Of a stretch of DNA of 64,000 nt, positions 24,348-33,543 are shown one piece after another (within the stretch, counting starts at the first letter, position 1; every line of letters starts with the position of its first letter). A program made the translations under genes and the position numbers. The notes beneath the pieces are model-generated. The model saw nothing but the letters and a program-made list of their open reading frames with translations, did not search any database and was not told the origin of the DNA. Origin of the DNA: Rhodospirillales bacterium (GTDB lineage Bacteria > Pseudomonadota > Alphaproteobacteria > SMXQ01); contig JABIXC010000017.1 of the NCBI GenBank assembly GCA_018666775.1, positions 372,001 to 436,000 on the forward strand. The letters are read 5' to 3'.

Positions 24348-25502
24348 TCAATAATCGAGATAAATTTCGGCCCGTCGATTGCCCGCCTCACCTGACGGCA
24401 TGAATTCGTGATAAATTGGCTGGCTGTCCGCTTGGGCGATCACGATCAATTTGCTTGCCGGAACCCCATATTGCATCAACAGTTTTGCAACGATGTCGGC
24501 CCGTGCCATCGAAAGCCGAAAGTTGGTAATGCGATGGGTATAAGGGTCGGTGTTACGAGTCCGGCTTGATGCATGGCCAACCACGCGCACACCCCCCCCC
24601 CGTTCCTTGAATTTTTTAACAATACTTTTCAATTGATTACGTGATTTACCTGATACTTTAGATGACCCATGAGAAAAGTGAACAACGCCCACTTTCGCGG
24701 TCGATGCGGCAGGTGAAAAAGCGGCCTTATGATGCATCGAGCTACCAGCCTGGACCCCGGGTGGTGGGGTCAATTTGATGCCCCCACGTTGAGAGGACAA
24801 TGCCGGCATGGTGTTACGCCTGATCGGCGCTGGTGCCATAGCTGCGCTGCGCTGCGTGATGGGTTTTATCAATGGCACCGACGACGAAACAGGACGCTTG
24901 CCATCTTGTTGGGCAATGGCCAAGCGCATGGTTTCATTGATGCTACCCGTCTGTGCCAATGAAGCTGCGGATGGGGCGTTTGATACAGGGCGCGTTAAGC
25001 GCTGCGCCCGCCTGCGTTGGGGCGGTGCAGAAGGTTGACTGGATGATCTGTATGATCGTGTGCCTTTAGGGGCAGGTGGGGCGGCAATAACCGGCGGCGG
25101 CGGTGAGCCAGCGACACGCGCCCTGCGCGGAAGATTGCTGGGGGCAAGGGCTGCATGGCGGGCCTGAGCCCTGTCGGCAACCAGTCCACCTTCTATCGTG
25201 CTGCGCTGAGTCGATGAAGCGATGCCAACGGGGCGCGGCGGCACGGAAGAAAGGCTAGGGAAAGACTTTCCGGCACCGGGGATTTCATTGCCCCTTCTTT
25301 TATTAACTGTACGGGCCTTTTTGGCGGTTGAAAAAGAATCATCCCCCCAAATCCAATCAGAGGTATCTTGATACCATTCCACCGGATTGGCCCAATCGGG
25401 CACCGAAGAACAAGCCCCAAGGGTGATCGACAAAGCTGCCATCACACTTATATGAATGATTACCTTACGGTTTTTAGACCGATTTTTTTGGCTTTTCGCC
25501 AT
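24348..25502 (-). CDS. OmpA-family peptidoglycan-binding lipoprotein
   Basis: A 384-residue predicted outer-membrane lipoprotein. GGAGGAAG precedes the ATG at 25502. The leader ends in a lipobox LGAC with lipidated C31. A Pro/Arg/Ser-rich low-complexity region (about 60-265) then leads to a C-terminal OmpA domain (about 275-384): VHFSHGSSKVSGKSRNQL, VVGHASSRT, ARADIVAKLLMQYGVP and GNRRAEIYLDY. This domain anchors the envelope to diaminopimelate in peptidoglycan. DWANPVEWYQDTSDWIWGDD after the lipid Cys recalls small alphaproteobacterial envelope lipoproteins. A run of ten G residues lies in the coding strand within the OmpA domain. Confidence 0.9.
   Translation of the reverse strand: MAKSQKNRSKNRKVIIHISVMAALSITLGACSSVPDWANPVEWYQDTSDWIWGDDSFSTAKKARTVNKRRGNEIPGAGKSFPSLSSVPPRPVGIASSTQRSTIEGGLVADRAQARHAALAPSNLPRRARVAGSPPPPVIAAPPAPKGTRSYRSSSQPSAPPQRRRAQRLTRPVSNAPSAASLAQTGSINETMRLAIAQQDGKRPVSSSVPLIKPITQRSAAMAPAPIRRNTMPALSSQRGGIKLTPPPGVQAGSSMHHKAAFSPAASTAKVGVVHFSHGSSKVSGKSRNQLKSIVKKFKERGGGVRVVGHASSRTRNTDPYTHRITNFRLSMARADIVAKLLMQYGVPASKLIVIAQADSQPIYHEFMPSGEAGNRRAEIYLDY
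24592..24601. repeat. Ten-base homopolymer (C on plus, G on coding strand)
   Basis: Ten consecutive C residues on the plus strand encode R-G-G-G in KERGGGVRVV of the OmpA-family lipoprotein. It is the longest homopolymer of G or C that I noticed in the window. A gain or loss of one base would frameshift the peptidoglycan-binding domain. Confidence 0.9.
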
Positions 25503-25776
25503 TTGGCTTCCTCCACCTATGGGAAAACACCTCAACGCCATGCGAAGCCCCCCCCTAACAATCCGGTCCTAACAGACCTGTCATCCACGCATCATACAAT
25601 TCAAGTTCCAGCCTAGAGCTATATGAAACCGGATACCATGGCAGTATTAAATTAATACCCTAAAATCGTAAAGGATGGTTAACAAAAGCTTACTTCCCCT
25701 CTCTTGCCGCCACATCGGAACCCGTGATAGAATTTTGAGAACAATAAAAAAGTAAATATCAGGGAGTGCCCAATCA

Positions 25777-27024
25777 ATGACCCCAGCCCAGCTGTTCTGC
25801 TGGCATTTCATGGCTTACCCCCATCTGCCTGACGATTTTGATGAAAAGCATGATTCTGCTTGGGTGACGGTTCCCAATTCGCTTTGGGATTCTCAAAAAT
25901 CAAAAGGCCTGTATCAGGAGTATATCGCCCAGATGGTTCTGGCCGATCAATTGGGGTTTGATGGCTTTGTCCTGAACGAACATCACCAAAATGTCTATGG
26001 CATGGCGGCATCCCCCAATCTGATTGCCGCAGCCCTGACCCAGGTCACCACCAACGGCAAAATTGTCGTCCTTGGCAATCTGTTGCCATTGCACATGAAT
26101 CCCATGCGGGTGGCCGAAGAATACGCCATGCTGGATATGATGTCGGGTGGGCGCATTATTGCGGGCTTTGCCCCGGGTGGTGGTCCGGAAACGTTCAATT
26201 ATAATGTGCCGTCGGCCAAATCACGGGATCAGTTTTGGGAATCACTTGATCTGATTGTCCGTGCATGGACCGAAGATGGGCCTTTCACCCATGAAGGCAA
26301 AAATTTCCCGCTGCGCTATGTCAATCCATGGCCCCAGCCCCTGCAGAAACCCCATCCCCCGGTCTGGGTTCCCGGATCGCGATCTCCGGGCACGTTGATC
26401 GAATGTGCCAAACGTGGATATTGCTATTTCCTGTCATCGCGCAGCCATGGCAGCGCCACGGGGCGAGCCAAAGATCAATTTGCAAAAGTGCTGGAAGACC
26501 ACGGTAAACGATACCATCCCTTCCGCATGGGGATTTTGCTGTCGGTTTATGTTGGCGAAGAAGATGCGACAGCCCGTGATGAATGCGAAGAAGGGGTTTG
26601 GTATTTCCTTAAAAATTGTCTGAAGGGTCACCTGCGCACCGAAGGCCGGCAACTGACCTTTGGTCCGGGTGTGCCATATATCCCAACCAAAGCATGGCGG
26701 CAGTATCTTGAAACATCACAGCCCGGGCGCAAGCTTTTGGGGGATGCTGAAAACTGGGAAGAACTGGACAGTTCAAATTCAATCATCGTTGGCGGCCCTG
26801 ACACCGTGTATGAGCGTTTAAAAGAACTGATCGATAATTCAAGCGTCGGCAATCTTTTGATCCAGTTCCACATTGGCAACATGTCCGATGATGTTACCCG
26901 CGCATCGATGGAGCGTTTTGCAACGAAGGTCGCCCCCCGCCTGCGCGAATATTCGGCAAAAGTGTTTGCTGAAAAGTTCCCCTATATGGAAGAAGACCTG
27001 GCCGAAATGGAAACCACAAAATGA
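25777..27024 (+). CDS. LLM-class flavin-dependent monooxygenase
   Basis: A 415-residue bacterial-luciferase-like (TIM-barrel) flavin oxidoreductase. Landmarks: ADQLGFDGFVLNEHHQNVYG, LLPLHMNPMRVAEEYAMLDMM.SGGRI, GFAPGGGPETFNY, and PHPPVWVPGSRSPGTL. Relatives use reduced FMN or F420 with O2 for hydroxylation, Baeyer-Villiger or C-S/C-N cleavage. CAGGGAGTG precedes the ATG. The last four bases (ATGA) overlap the start of the alpha/beta hydrolase, a sign of tight coupling. A ring-opening or ester-forming oxidation followed by hydrolysis would fit the pair (inference). Confidence 0.9.
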   Translation: MTPAQLFCWHFMAYPHLPDDFDEKHDSAWVTVPNSLWDSQKSKGLYQEYIAQMVLADQLGFDGFVLNEHHQNVYGMAASPNLIAAALTQVTTNGKIVVLGNLLPLHMNPMRVAEEYAMLDMMSGGRIIAGFAPGGGPETFNYNVPSAKSRDQFWESLDLIVRAWTEDGPFTHEGKNFPLRYVNPWPQPLQKPHPPVWVPGSRSPGTLIECAKRGYCYFLSSRSHGSATGRAKDQFAKVLEDHGKRYHPFRMGILLSVYVGEEDATARDECEEGVWYFLKNCLKGHLRTEGRQLTFGPGVPYIPTKAWRQYLETSQPGRKLLGDAENWEELDSSNSIIVGGPDTVYERLKELIDNSSVGNLLIQFHIGNMSDDVTRASMERFATKVAPRLREYSAKVFAEKFPYMEEDLAEMETTK

Positions 27025-27860
27025 CCGCTCCAAAAATCAACCGCCATACCATAACTGTGAACGGCCCCGATGGTGGGCGCGGTGTCGATGTTGTGGAAAT
27101 GGGTGATGGTGCGCCACTGGTTTATCTGCATGGGTTTGCTGATCTTCATGGGGTCATGGAAAACCCCGCCCCCTTCCACGAAGGACTGAGCATTAACCGC
27201 CGACTGATTGCCCCCGCCCACCCCGGCTGTGCAGGCACCGATGAATACAAAGACCTGGATGAAATTGAAGATGCGGTCTTTCATTATCTGGATGTCTTTG
27301 ATGCAATGGGGCTCGATCAATTCGATCTGGTGGGCCATTGCATGGGTGGCTGGATCGCCGCTGAGATCGCTGTGCGTCACCCGGAAAAAATTAACAACCT
27401 TGTCCTGATCGGGGCCAGTGGCCTGTTTGTCAAAGGCGCGTCTATTGGCGATCTATTTATGATGGCCCAGCCTGCACGCGGGGTTGATTACTGTGATTTC
27501 AGGCACATGCTTTTTTCAGACAGCGACCATGAAATTGCTCGGGCACTCTACCCCAATGGGCGCGGTGAAATGGAAGACGAGGTTCGGCGCTATCAAATGC
27601 TGCGGTTCGGTTCTTTTATCGGATTCAAGCCGCCATACTTTTATAACCGACCCTTGGTCGACCGCCTGCACCGGGTCACCTGCCCTGCATTGGTGCTGTG
27701 GGGTGAAAAAGACCATTTGGTCCCTATCAGCCACGGCGAAGCCTATGCCAATGGCCTAAGGGGTGCATCTGGCCTGCAAGTGGTGAAGGGTGTGGGCCAT
27801 GCCGCCCATCTCGAAGACCCCTTAGGGGTTGGGGCGCTGGTTTCAGGATTCCTCGGCTAA
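27021..27860 (+). CDS. Alpha/beta hydrolase with Cys nucleophile
   Basis: Alpha/beta hydrolase fold, 279 residues. The nucleophile elbow reads G-H-C107-M-G-G instead of the usual G-x-S-x-G; the other triad members are D231 (WGEKDHLVP) and H260 (GVGHAAHLEDP). The oxyanion segment is YLHGFADLHG. Cys nucleophiles occur in dienelactone hydrolases and favour lactones or activated enol esters. It starts within the stop of the monooxygenase gene (ATGA) and probably acts on its product. Its last 18 bases overlap the convergent carbonic-anhydrase-family gene. Confidence 0.9.
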   Translation: MTAPKINRHTITVNGPDGGRGVDVVEMGDGAPLVYLHGFADLHGVMENPAPFHEGLSINRRLIAPAHPGCAGTDEYKDLDEIEDAVFHYLDVFDAMGLDQFDLVGHCMGGWIAAEIAVRHPEKINNLVLIGASGLFVKGASIGDLFMMAQPARGVDYCDFRHMLFSDSDHEIARALYPNGRGEMEDEVRRYQMLRFGSFIGFKPPYFYNRPLVDRLHRVTCPALVLWGEKDHLVPISHGEAYANGLRGASGLQVVKGVGHAAHLEDPLGVGALVSGFLG

Positions 27861-28373
27861 GTACTTACCTGCCAGTTCGGAATAATGATCGGCTGACACC
27901 TGAAAATAGGCGATGTCTTCTTCTGATAAATCACGCATGTGTTTTGCAGGCATCCCGGCCCAAAGCTGTCCGGCAAGAACGCGTTTGCCCGGTGTGACCA
28001 CAGCACCGGCCGCAACCATGGCACCGGTTTCAACCACCGCACCATCCAGCACTGTTGCTGACATGCCGACGAAAGAACCATCTTCCAATGTGCACGCATG
28101 CAACATGGCCATGTGACCAACGGTGACATTATCGCCAATGTGTGTGGGCATCCCGTTCCAGTGTTCGCCATGGGCATCAACATGGATCACCGTGCCATCT
28201 TGAATGTTGGTATTTTTGCCAATGCGGACTTCATTGACATCACCCCGAATGGTGACGCCGTACCAGATGGAGCTTCCTTCGCCAATTTCTACATTGCCAA
28301 TGACGGCCGCGGTTTCGGCAACGAAGACGTTATCGGCAATTTTTGGGCTGGTGCCACTAAAGGGTCTGATCAT
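27843..28373 (-). CDS. Gamma-carbonic anhydrase family protein
   Basis: A 176-residue left-handed beta-helix hexapeptide protein of the gamma carbonic anhydrase/YrdA/PaaY family. Zinc-ligand positions are visible as H in IHVDAHGE and the two His in GHMAMLHAC. Hexapeptide turns repeat across residues 10-140, and a helical C-terminus follows (EEDIAYFQVSADHY). It may hydrate CO2 or act as a thioesterase-like accessory; many members have no proven activity. It is 13 bases downstream of argC on the same strand and overlaps the hydrolase gene tail by 18 bases. Confidence 0.9.
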   Translation of the reverse strand: MIRPFSGTSPKIADNVFVAETAAVIGNVEIGEGSSIWYGVTIRGDVNEVRIGKNTNIQDGTVIHVDAHGEHWNGMPTHIGDNVTVGHMAMLHACTLEDGSFVGMSATVLDGAVVETGAMVAAGAVVTPGKRVLAGQLWAGMPAKHMRDLSEEDIAYFQVSADHYSELAGKYLAEES

Positions 28374-28386
28374 GATAAAACGTTCC

Positions 28387-29436
28387 TTACGGGAAAAGTG
28401 GATGTTGTTGAAGGGCTGTAATCTCTGGCAATCCGGAAATCAAATTGAAATTTTGCACGGCTTGGCCCGCGGCACCTTTGACCAGATTATCAATCACCGA
28501 GACAATAATCGCCCGGCCTTTAATCCGATCTTCAAAGACACCCATCAAGCAATGGTTTGATCCCCGAACGTGGCGCGTCGATGGGGTCATGCCTTCGGGC
28601 ACAACCCTGACAAAAGGCTCGGAGCTATATTTTGCGCATAAATTTTCCCGCAGGTCTTTGGCGGTTGTCTTGCCAGAAAGCCGGACATAAATGGTCGCCA
28701 GGATGCCCCGGTTCATGGGCACCAGATGAGGCGTAAAGGTGACGGTCACATCACCCTTTGATGCAAGGGAGAGTTCCTGTTCGATTTCTGACACGTGGCG
28801 ATGGTGGCCAACGCCATAGGCATTGATGCCGCCGGAGACTTCTGTGAACAAGGTTTCTTCTTTCGCCCCCCTGCCCGCGCCGGACACGCCGGACTTTGCA
28901 TCGATGATAATGTCATCAGCCTCAATCAAACCAGATTCCAACAAAGGCACCAGCGGCAACAAGCTCGCCGTGGGATAACAGCCCGGGTTGGCAATGATCC
29001 GCGCGGCCTTGATGGCATCGCGGTTCAATTCCGGAATGGCATAGATGGCATCTTTTTGAAGATCAGGTGCCCGATGATCGTGGCCATACCATTTCGCATA
29101 GGTGGCATGATCTGACAGCCTGAAATCAGCCGATAGATCGATCACCCGCAAGTGATCTGGCAATTTTGCAACGACGTCCTGGGTGGTGCCATGGGGCAGA
29201 CCCAGAAATACTGTGTTGAGGCCAGAAAAATCAGCATCTTCGATTTTTGTCAGGTCTGGCAAATCTGTGCCGCCCAGATGTGGGAACACCTGTTCAATGC
29301 CAAGTCCCGCCTTGCGGTCCGCCGTCAACAGCTGGATGTCCACATTTGGATGCAGGTCCAATAGGCGCACCAATTCCGCACCCGTGTAGCCAGAGGCCCC
29401 GAGAATCCCAACCGGGATAGATGTTGCGGGTTTCAT
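28387..29436 (-). CDS. argC: N-acetyl-gamma-glutamyl-phosphate reductase
   Basis: NADPH-dependent third enzyme of arginine synthesis, 349 residues, type 1. Landmarks: GILGASGYTGAELVRLL at the N-terminus, LGLPHGTT, catalytic Cys in NPGCYPTAS (C153), and PHLVPMNRGI. The ribosomal protein operon lies upstream behind a bidirectional terminator, so argC has its own promoter, probably in the 76-base gap. Confidence 0.97.
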   Translation of the reverse strand: MKPATSIPVGILGASGYTGAELVRLLDLHPNVDIQLLTADRKAGLGIEQVFPHLGGTDLPDLTKIEDADFSGLNTVFLGLPHGTTQDVVAKLPDHLRVIDLSADFRLSDHATYAKWYGHDHRAPDLQKDAIYAIPELNRDAIKAARIIANPGCYPTASLLPLVPLLESGLIEADDIIIDAKSGVSGAGRGAKEETLFTEVSGGINAYGVGHHRHVSEIEQELSLASKGDVTVTFTPHLVPMNRGILATIYVRLSGKTTAKDLRENLCAKYSSEPFVRVVPEGMTPSTRHVRGSNHCLMGVFEDRIKGRAIIVSVIDNLVKGAAGQAVQNFNLISGLPEITALQQHPLFP

Positions 29437-29512
29437 AACGTCTTCCTTTGCTCAGCATTTACGCGCATTCACGCGTCACATTACATGATGGCTTTCATCA
29501 CTGTCTAAAACA

Positions 29513-29543
29513 AAAAGGGCGCCCCCATCCGGGGCGCCCTTTT
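29513..29543. terminator. Bidirectional terminator after rpsI
   Basis: GGGCGCCCC at 29517-29525 pairs with GGGGCGCCC at 29531-29539, flanked by A and T runs on both sides. It lies about 20 bases after the rpsI stop on the minus strand, where it is followed by TTTTTG. Confidence 0.93.
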
Positions 29544-29564
29544 ATAAGGTGCAAACCAAATGGT

Positions 29565-30137
29565 TTAGCGTTTCGAGAACTGATGGCTACGTCGTGCTTT
29601 ATGACGGCCAAATTTCTTCCGTTCCACAACACGTGAATCACGGGTAAGAAATCCACCCGCCTTCAAGGCCGCGCGCAATCCGGGTTCGAACATTGTCAGC
29701 GCCTTGGAAATGCCGTGACGCACGGCCCCGGCCTGACCGGATAAACCACCACCCGATACGGTGCAAAAAACATCGTATTGATTGAGGCGTTCAACAGCCG
29801 TAAACGGCTGGCTGATCAACATGCGAAGCACAGGACGGGCAAAATAGACTTCCTGGGTGCGACCATTAATGGAAAAGGCACCGGAACCGGGCTTGATCCA
29901 AACACGGGCAACGGCGTCTTTGCGTTTACCGGTGGCATAAGAACGCCCCTGAGCATCAATTTTAGGCTCAGGCAATACTTCTTCAACGACAACACTGGAT
30001 GCTTCCACACCCGTTGCAGCGCCAAGATCAGCAAGATCGGTAATCACTTTTGTTTCTTCAGCTGCTTCTGCAGGTGCTTCAACTGCTGCTTCTGTCGGTG
30101 CTTCCGTCTTCACGGCTTCTTTTTCTTCTTCAGCCAT
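29565..30137 (-). CDS. rpsI: Ribosomal protein S9 with acidic N-terminal extension
   Basis: Small-subunit protein S9. The canonical domain covers residues about 65-190: [44 protein letters not shown], and the C-terminal [11 protein letters not shown] tail that reaches the P-site tRNA. The first 64 residues are an acidic Ala/Glu-rich extension absent from the typical 130-residue S9. It begins one base after the rplM stop. Extensions of this sort are known in some alphaproteobacteria; function unknown. Confidence 0.95.
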   Translation of the reverse strand: MAEEEKEAVKTEAPTEAAVEAPAEAAEETKVITDLADLGAATGVEASSVVVEEVLPEPKIDAQGRSYATGKRKDAVARVWIKPGSGAFSINGRTQEVYFARPVLRMLISQPFTAVERLNQYDVFCTVSGGGLSGQAGAVRHGISKALTMFEPGLRAALKAGGFLTRDSRVVERKKFGRHKARRSHQFSKR

Positions 30138-30138
30138 G

Positions 30139-30603
30139 TTAGGCGCTCCTTGTGTTTTTCGGGTTCATAGACCCAATGTCCAGGACTTCCGGCTGCTGAC
30201 CATCATGATGATGCTCGCTGCCGGCATAAACCCGGAGATTTTTCAACTGTTGCCGACCAAGGGGACCTTTGGGGATCATGCGCTCAATGGCTTTTTCCAC
30301 AACCCGCTGGGGATGATCGCTCGCCAAAATCTTTTCTGGCGTCGTTTCCTTGATGCCGCCGGGATGACCGGTGTGGCGATAATATTTCTTATTGGCCAAT
30401 TTGTTGCCCGTCATAACGATCTTTTCTGCATTGATGATGATGACATTGTCACCACAATCCATATGCGGGGTGTACGTGGTCTTGTGCTTGCCCCGAAGCC
30501 GCAATGCGATGATCGAAGCCATGCGGCCAAGAACAAGGCCTTCGGCATCGACAAGAATCCATTTCTTGTCAATATCCTTTGGCGTTGCAGTAAACGTTTT
30601 CAT
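30139..30603 (-). CDS. rplM: Ribosomal protein L13
   Basis: Large-subunit protein L13, 154 residues. The ATG at 30601-30603 follows GGAAGGAAG, an excellent ribosome site; a longer frame to 30618 is not needed. Landmarks: [53 protein letters not shown] and [22 protein letters not shown]. It is first in the rplM-rpsI operon. An inverted repeat lies 75-115 bases upstream. Confidence 0.97.
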   Translation of the reverse strand: MKTFTATPKDIDKKWILVDAEGLVLGRMASIIALRLRGKHKTTYTPHMDCGDNVIIINAEKIVMTGNKLANKKYYRHTGHPGGIKETTPEKILASDHPQRVVEKAIERMIPKGPLGRQQLKNLRVYAGSEHHHDGQQPEVLDIGSMNPKNTRSA

Positions 30604-30678
30604 AATACTTCCTTCCAAAAAACACTTGGGCCCAATGCCCTCAATGTCTTGCGTCTTAATTGCCAGTGGCAGATGGGT

Positions 30679-30718
30679 CTGATACCGTCCGCCTTAATAA
30701 GGTGGCGGAGTATGTCAG
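30679..30718. promoter_or_regulatory. Interrupted inverted repeat between rplM and metY
   Basis: CTGATAC (30679-30685) and CCGCC (30689-30693) can pair with GGCGG (30704-30708) and GTATGTCAG (30710-30718), giving a long hairpin with one bulge. It is upstream of both divergent genes: about 75 bases before rplM and 105 before metY. It may be a leader structure or a binding site. I could not match it to a SAM riboswitch. Confidence 0.35.
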
Positions 30719-30824
30719 AGAAATTTTCCAAGTCAACTGCAAAAACCGTTTATTTTCCAATGCTTGCAGCTGGGTTACTATAGTACCGTAACGGTTCCCC
30801 TCCTCCAGATCAGGACCATAAAAA

Positions 30825-32105
30825 ATGACAGAAAAAAAAGATAATCAGGGACTATCCACCCGGGCAATCCATGCCGGATCTGCACCCGACCCAACGACAA
30901 GGGCACGGATAACGCCGCTGTATCAGACGGCATCGTATGCCTTTGATGACACCGATCAGGCAGCAAGACTGTTCAATCTGGAAGAATTCGGGGCTATTTA
31001 CTCGCGCATTACCAATCCCACCGTTCAGGCATTGGAAGAAAAAATGGCAGCCCTTGATGGTGGCGTCGGGGCAACGGCCTGTGCTTCGGGCCATGGGGCC
31101 CAGTTTTTGGCCTTTTTGCCATTGATGGAAAACGGCGATCATTTCGTTGCATCGCGCAATCTGTATGGGGGGTCTATCACCCAATTCAGCCAAAGCTTTT
31201 CCAGGCTGGGTTGGAATGTCACCTTTGTAGACCCAACCCGGCCTGAAAACTTTGCCAATGCCATGACGGATCGCACCCGGTTGGTGTTCACCGAAACCCT
31301 TTCTAACCCGGGGGGGCTAATGGTGGACCTTGAAGCCATCGCCAAGGTGGCCAATGCTGCAAAGGTGCCCTTGATTGTCGATAATACGCTGGCGACGCCC
31401 GCATTGCTGCGCCCCTTTGAATGGGGCGCCGATATCGCAGTTTATTCCACCACCAAATATATCTGCGGCCATGGCAATTCCATCGGCGGGGTTGTGGTCG
31501 ATTCCGGGAACTTCCAGTGGGACGATCGCACCCCTGCCCTGACCCAACCCAACAGCGCCTATCACGACATCTGTTTTGCCGATAATTTCGGCCCATTGGG
31601 CTACACCGTGTACGGCCATGCCGTTGGTCTGCGCGATTTCGGGCCTTGTATGGCGCCAATGAATGCCTTTTTGACCCTGACCGGGGCCGAAACCCTGACG
31701 CTTCGCATGGCGCGCCATTCAGAAAATGCCCTTGCCCTTGCGCAATGGCTTGAAACCCGAACCGGTGTCACAAGCGTTTCCTACGCAGGTCTTTTGGGCA
31801 ACCCATCTTATCAATTGGCCCAAAAATACCTGCCCGATGGGGCGAGCGGTGTTTTGACCTTTTGTCTGGATGGCGGCTATGAAGCCGGAAAGGCCGTCGT
31901 GGAAGGGTGTAAACTGTTTTCCCACGTTGCCAATATCGGTGACACCCGAAGCCTGATTATCCACCCGGCGTCCACGACCCACCGCCAATTATCGAACGAA
32001 GACCGTACCCTGGCTGGTGCCGGTGACGAAGTGGTCAGGCTTTCCGTTGGGCTGGAAGATCTTGATGATTTGATCGCTGATCTGGATCAGGCAATCGGGG
32101 CCTGA
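30825..32105 (+). CDS. metY: O-acetylhomoserine sulfhydrylase (MetY/MetZ-type)
   Basis: PLP-dependent Cys/Met-metabolism enzyme, 426 residues, the length of O-acetylhomoserine aminocarboxypropyltransferase. It makes homocysteine from O-acetylhomoserine and sulfide. Landmarks: TRAIHAGSAPDPTTRARITPLYQTAS, YSRITNPTVQALEEKMAALDGG split by spacing, SRNLYGGS, and the PLP Lys K211 in YSTTKYICGHGNS. The C-terminus has IGDTRSLIIHPASTTHRQL. The YeeE-type sulfur carrier at 17.7 kb could supply the sulfur (inference). Confidence 0.95.
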   Translation: MTEKKDNQGLSTRAIHAGSAPDPTTRARITPLYQTASYAFDDTDQAARLFNLEEFGAIYSRITNPTVQALEEKMAALDGGVGATACASGHGAQFLAFLPLMENGDHFVASRNLYGGSITQFSQSFSRLGWNVTFVDPTRPENFANAMTDRTRLVFTETLSNPGGLMVDLEAIAKVANAAKVPLIVDNTLATPALLRPFEWGADIAVYSTTKYICGHGNSIGGVVVDSGNFQWDDRTPALTQPNSAYHDICFADNFGPLGYTVYGHAVGLRDFGPCMAPMNAFLTLTGAETLTLRMARHSENALALAQWLETRTGVTSVSYAGLLGNPSYQLAQKYLPDGASGVLTFCLDGGYEAGKAVVEGCKLFSHVANIGDTRSLIIHPASTTHRQLSNEDRTLAGAGDEVVRLSVGLEDLDDLIADLDQAIGA

Positions 32106-32106
32106 A

Positions 32107-33321
32107 CTATTCAGCCGCGACTGGCACGGGGGCTGCCTTGTCATTGTCTGACGGTAACAACAAAATACCGATGATAATCACCATGGCTGCACTGCCCAGA
32201 ATAGCAAACAACCAGAAAAAGCCCCCCGTGGCCCCCTGAATGGTGGCCACCAATTGAACTGCAACGGGGGCCACGCCCAAGGACAGCACGAATTTTGCCC
32301 CAAAAGCGGCACCGCGCCAGCGTTCCGGTGTGTATTTGGCCAGCAGGCAATTTTCCGCAGGCAAGGCGCCAACGTTCAGCACCACCATCACCAGGGCGGC
32401 AACAACAAAGGGCAGGCCCACCAGTGCCGATGCCGCAAATAGAAAGGGCACCTGCAAAATATAGGTCCAGAGATAAACCCATTTCAGGGCAAAGCGGTCC
32501 GACAGCCAGCCACCCACAAGCTGTAATAAGCCGCTGATCAGATAAATCCCTGTAAACAGCCCCCCTGCCGCCAAAATGCCGCCTTCTGCCACCAAATCAG
32601 GCAACCGCAGGCTCAACGCTTTGGGCATCGCCACCTGGGTTCCCTGATAGATCAGGCCACCTAAAAAGACTGTCAGCGACAGCACGAAAAAGGTGCGCAT
32701 CATGTCCGAACGGCTGGCCGCAGCTTGGGGCGCGCGATCAACCCGTTTGTCGTGAACCAATCCAGTCAGAATGCATAAGAAAAGGGCGATGCCGATGGCG
32801 ATGCAAATGATGCCCGGAATCATGAAGGCAGCCTGCCAGCTGATTGAATCCACCAAAACGGCGGCCACGGTTCCGGCCATTGCCACACCAATGGAGCCAA
32901 AAACCCCAAAGACCCCAAGCGCCATGCCCCGATTAACAGAATTGCGAACCAGCCACGACATCCCCACGGGGTGATAAATGGCCGCAAACGCCCCAAGTGC
33001 CCCAAGACCTGCAATCAATTGGACGGCTGAATCAGCAAAACCGCAGGCAATGGTCGCCATTCCGGCACCAATAAAGAAAATCACCATCATCCCCGGCGTT
33101 GACCAGCGGTCCCCTAGATAGCCAGCCAACGGAGCCAATCCCCCCACCAGAAAGGCCCCAAGGGTCCAAAGTCCGATCAAATCTGCATAGGCCATCCCCC
33201 ATTGCGTTTCCAACGCCAAAACGATGGTCAGATAGAGCGCCACCAAAAGATGCATGAAGGTATGGCCGATCATGGAAAATCCCTGGGATATTTGTGCGGA
33301 TACTTTGGGGGTAACTGCCAT
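32107..33321 (-). CDS. MFS transporter
   Basis: A 404-residue carrier with 12 predicted membrane segments. The ATG at 33321 is preferred over a TTG two codons upstream. The loop 2-3 motif reads GYLGDRWSTPGMM, and a central basic loop (HDKRVDRAPQAAASRSD) splits the two six-helix halves. The substrate is unknown. The segment GAFAAIYHPVGMSWLVRN resembles the FsmR/CynX-like fold. It ends one base from the convergent metY stop. Confidence 0.9.
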   Translation of the reverse strand: MAVTPKVSAQISQGFSMIGHTFMHLLVALYLTIVLALETQWGMAYADLIGLWTLGAFLVGGLAPLAGYLGDRWSTPGMMVIFFIGAGMATIACGFADSAVQLIAGLGALGAFAAIYHPVGMSWLVRNSVNRGMALGVFGVFGSIGVAMAGTVAAVLVDSISWQAAFMIPGIICIAIGIALFLCILTGLVHDKRVDRAPQAAASRSDMMRTFFVLSLTVFLGGLIYQGTQVAMPKALSLRLPDLVAEGGILAAGGLFTGIYLISGLLQLVGGWLSDRFALKWVYLWTYILQVPFLFAASALVGLPFVVAALVMVVLNVGALPAENCLLAKYTPERWRGAAFGAKFVLSLGVAPVAVQLVATIQGATGGFFWLFAILGSAAMVIIIGILLLPSDNDKAAPVPVAAE

Positions 33322-33543
33322 GGTCAAGCCTTCGGTTGGATTCAGATCAACAGCGTTTATAGGGTGGCCAAACCCGTTCCACCAGCGCTTTCACGACTGC
33401 ACACTTCTAATTGAGAACATTATCTTTTTTATAAAACCTATTGAAATATCACAATTAAACCATATATAAGTCTCAAAGGAGCCGCAAAGCGACTCTAGTT
33501 AAATTGCACTGCAGTAAGTCTGAACGTCCAGAGGAACTGAGCT

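Noticed and set aside
27021-27860. Reading the G-H-C-M-G-G elbow as a sequencing error for Ser
   Set aside because: The Cys codon is clear in the sequence and the family tolerates Cys nucleophiles; I kept it as a real feature.
30604-30824. SAM-II riboswitch before metY
   Set aside because: I found a hairpin but not the conserved pseudoknot-type sequence; the repeat is reported only as an inverted repeat.
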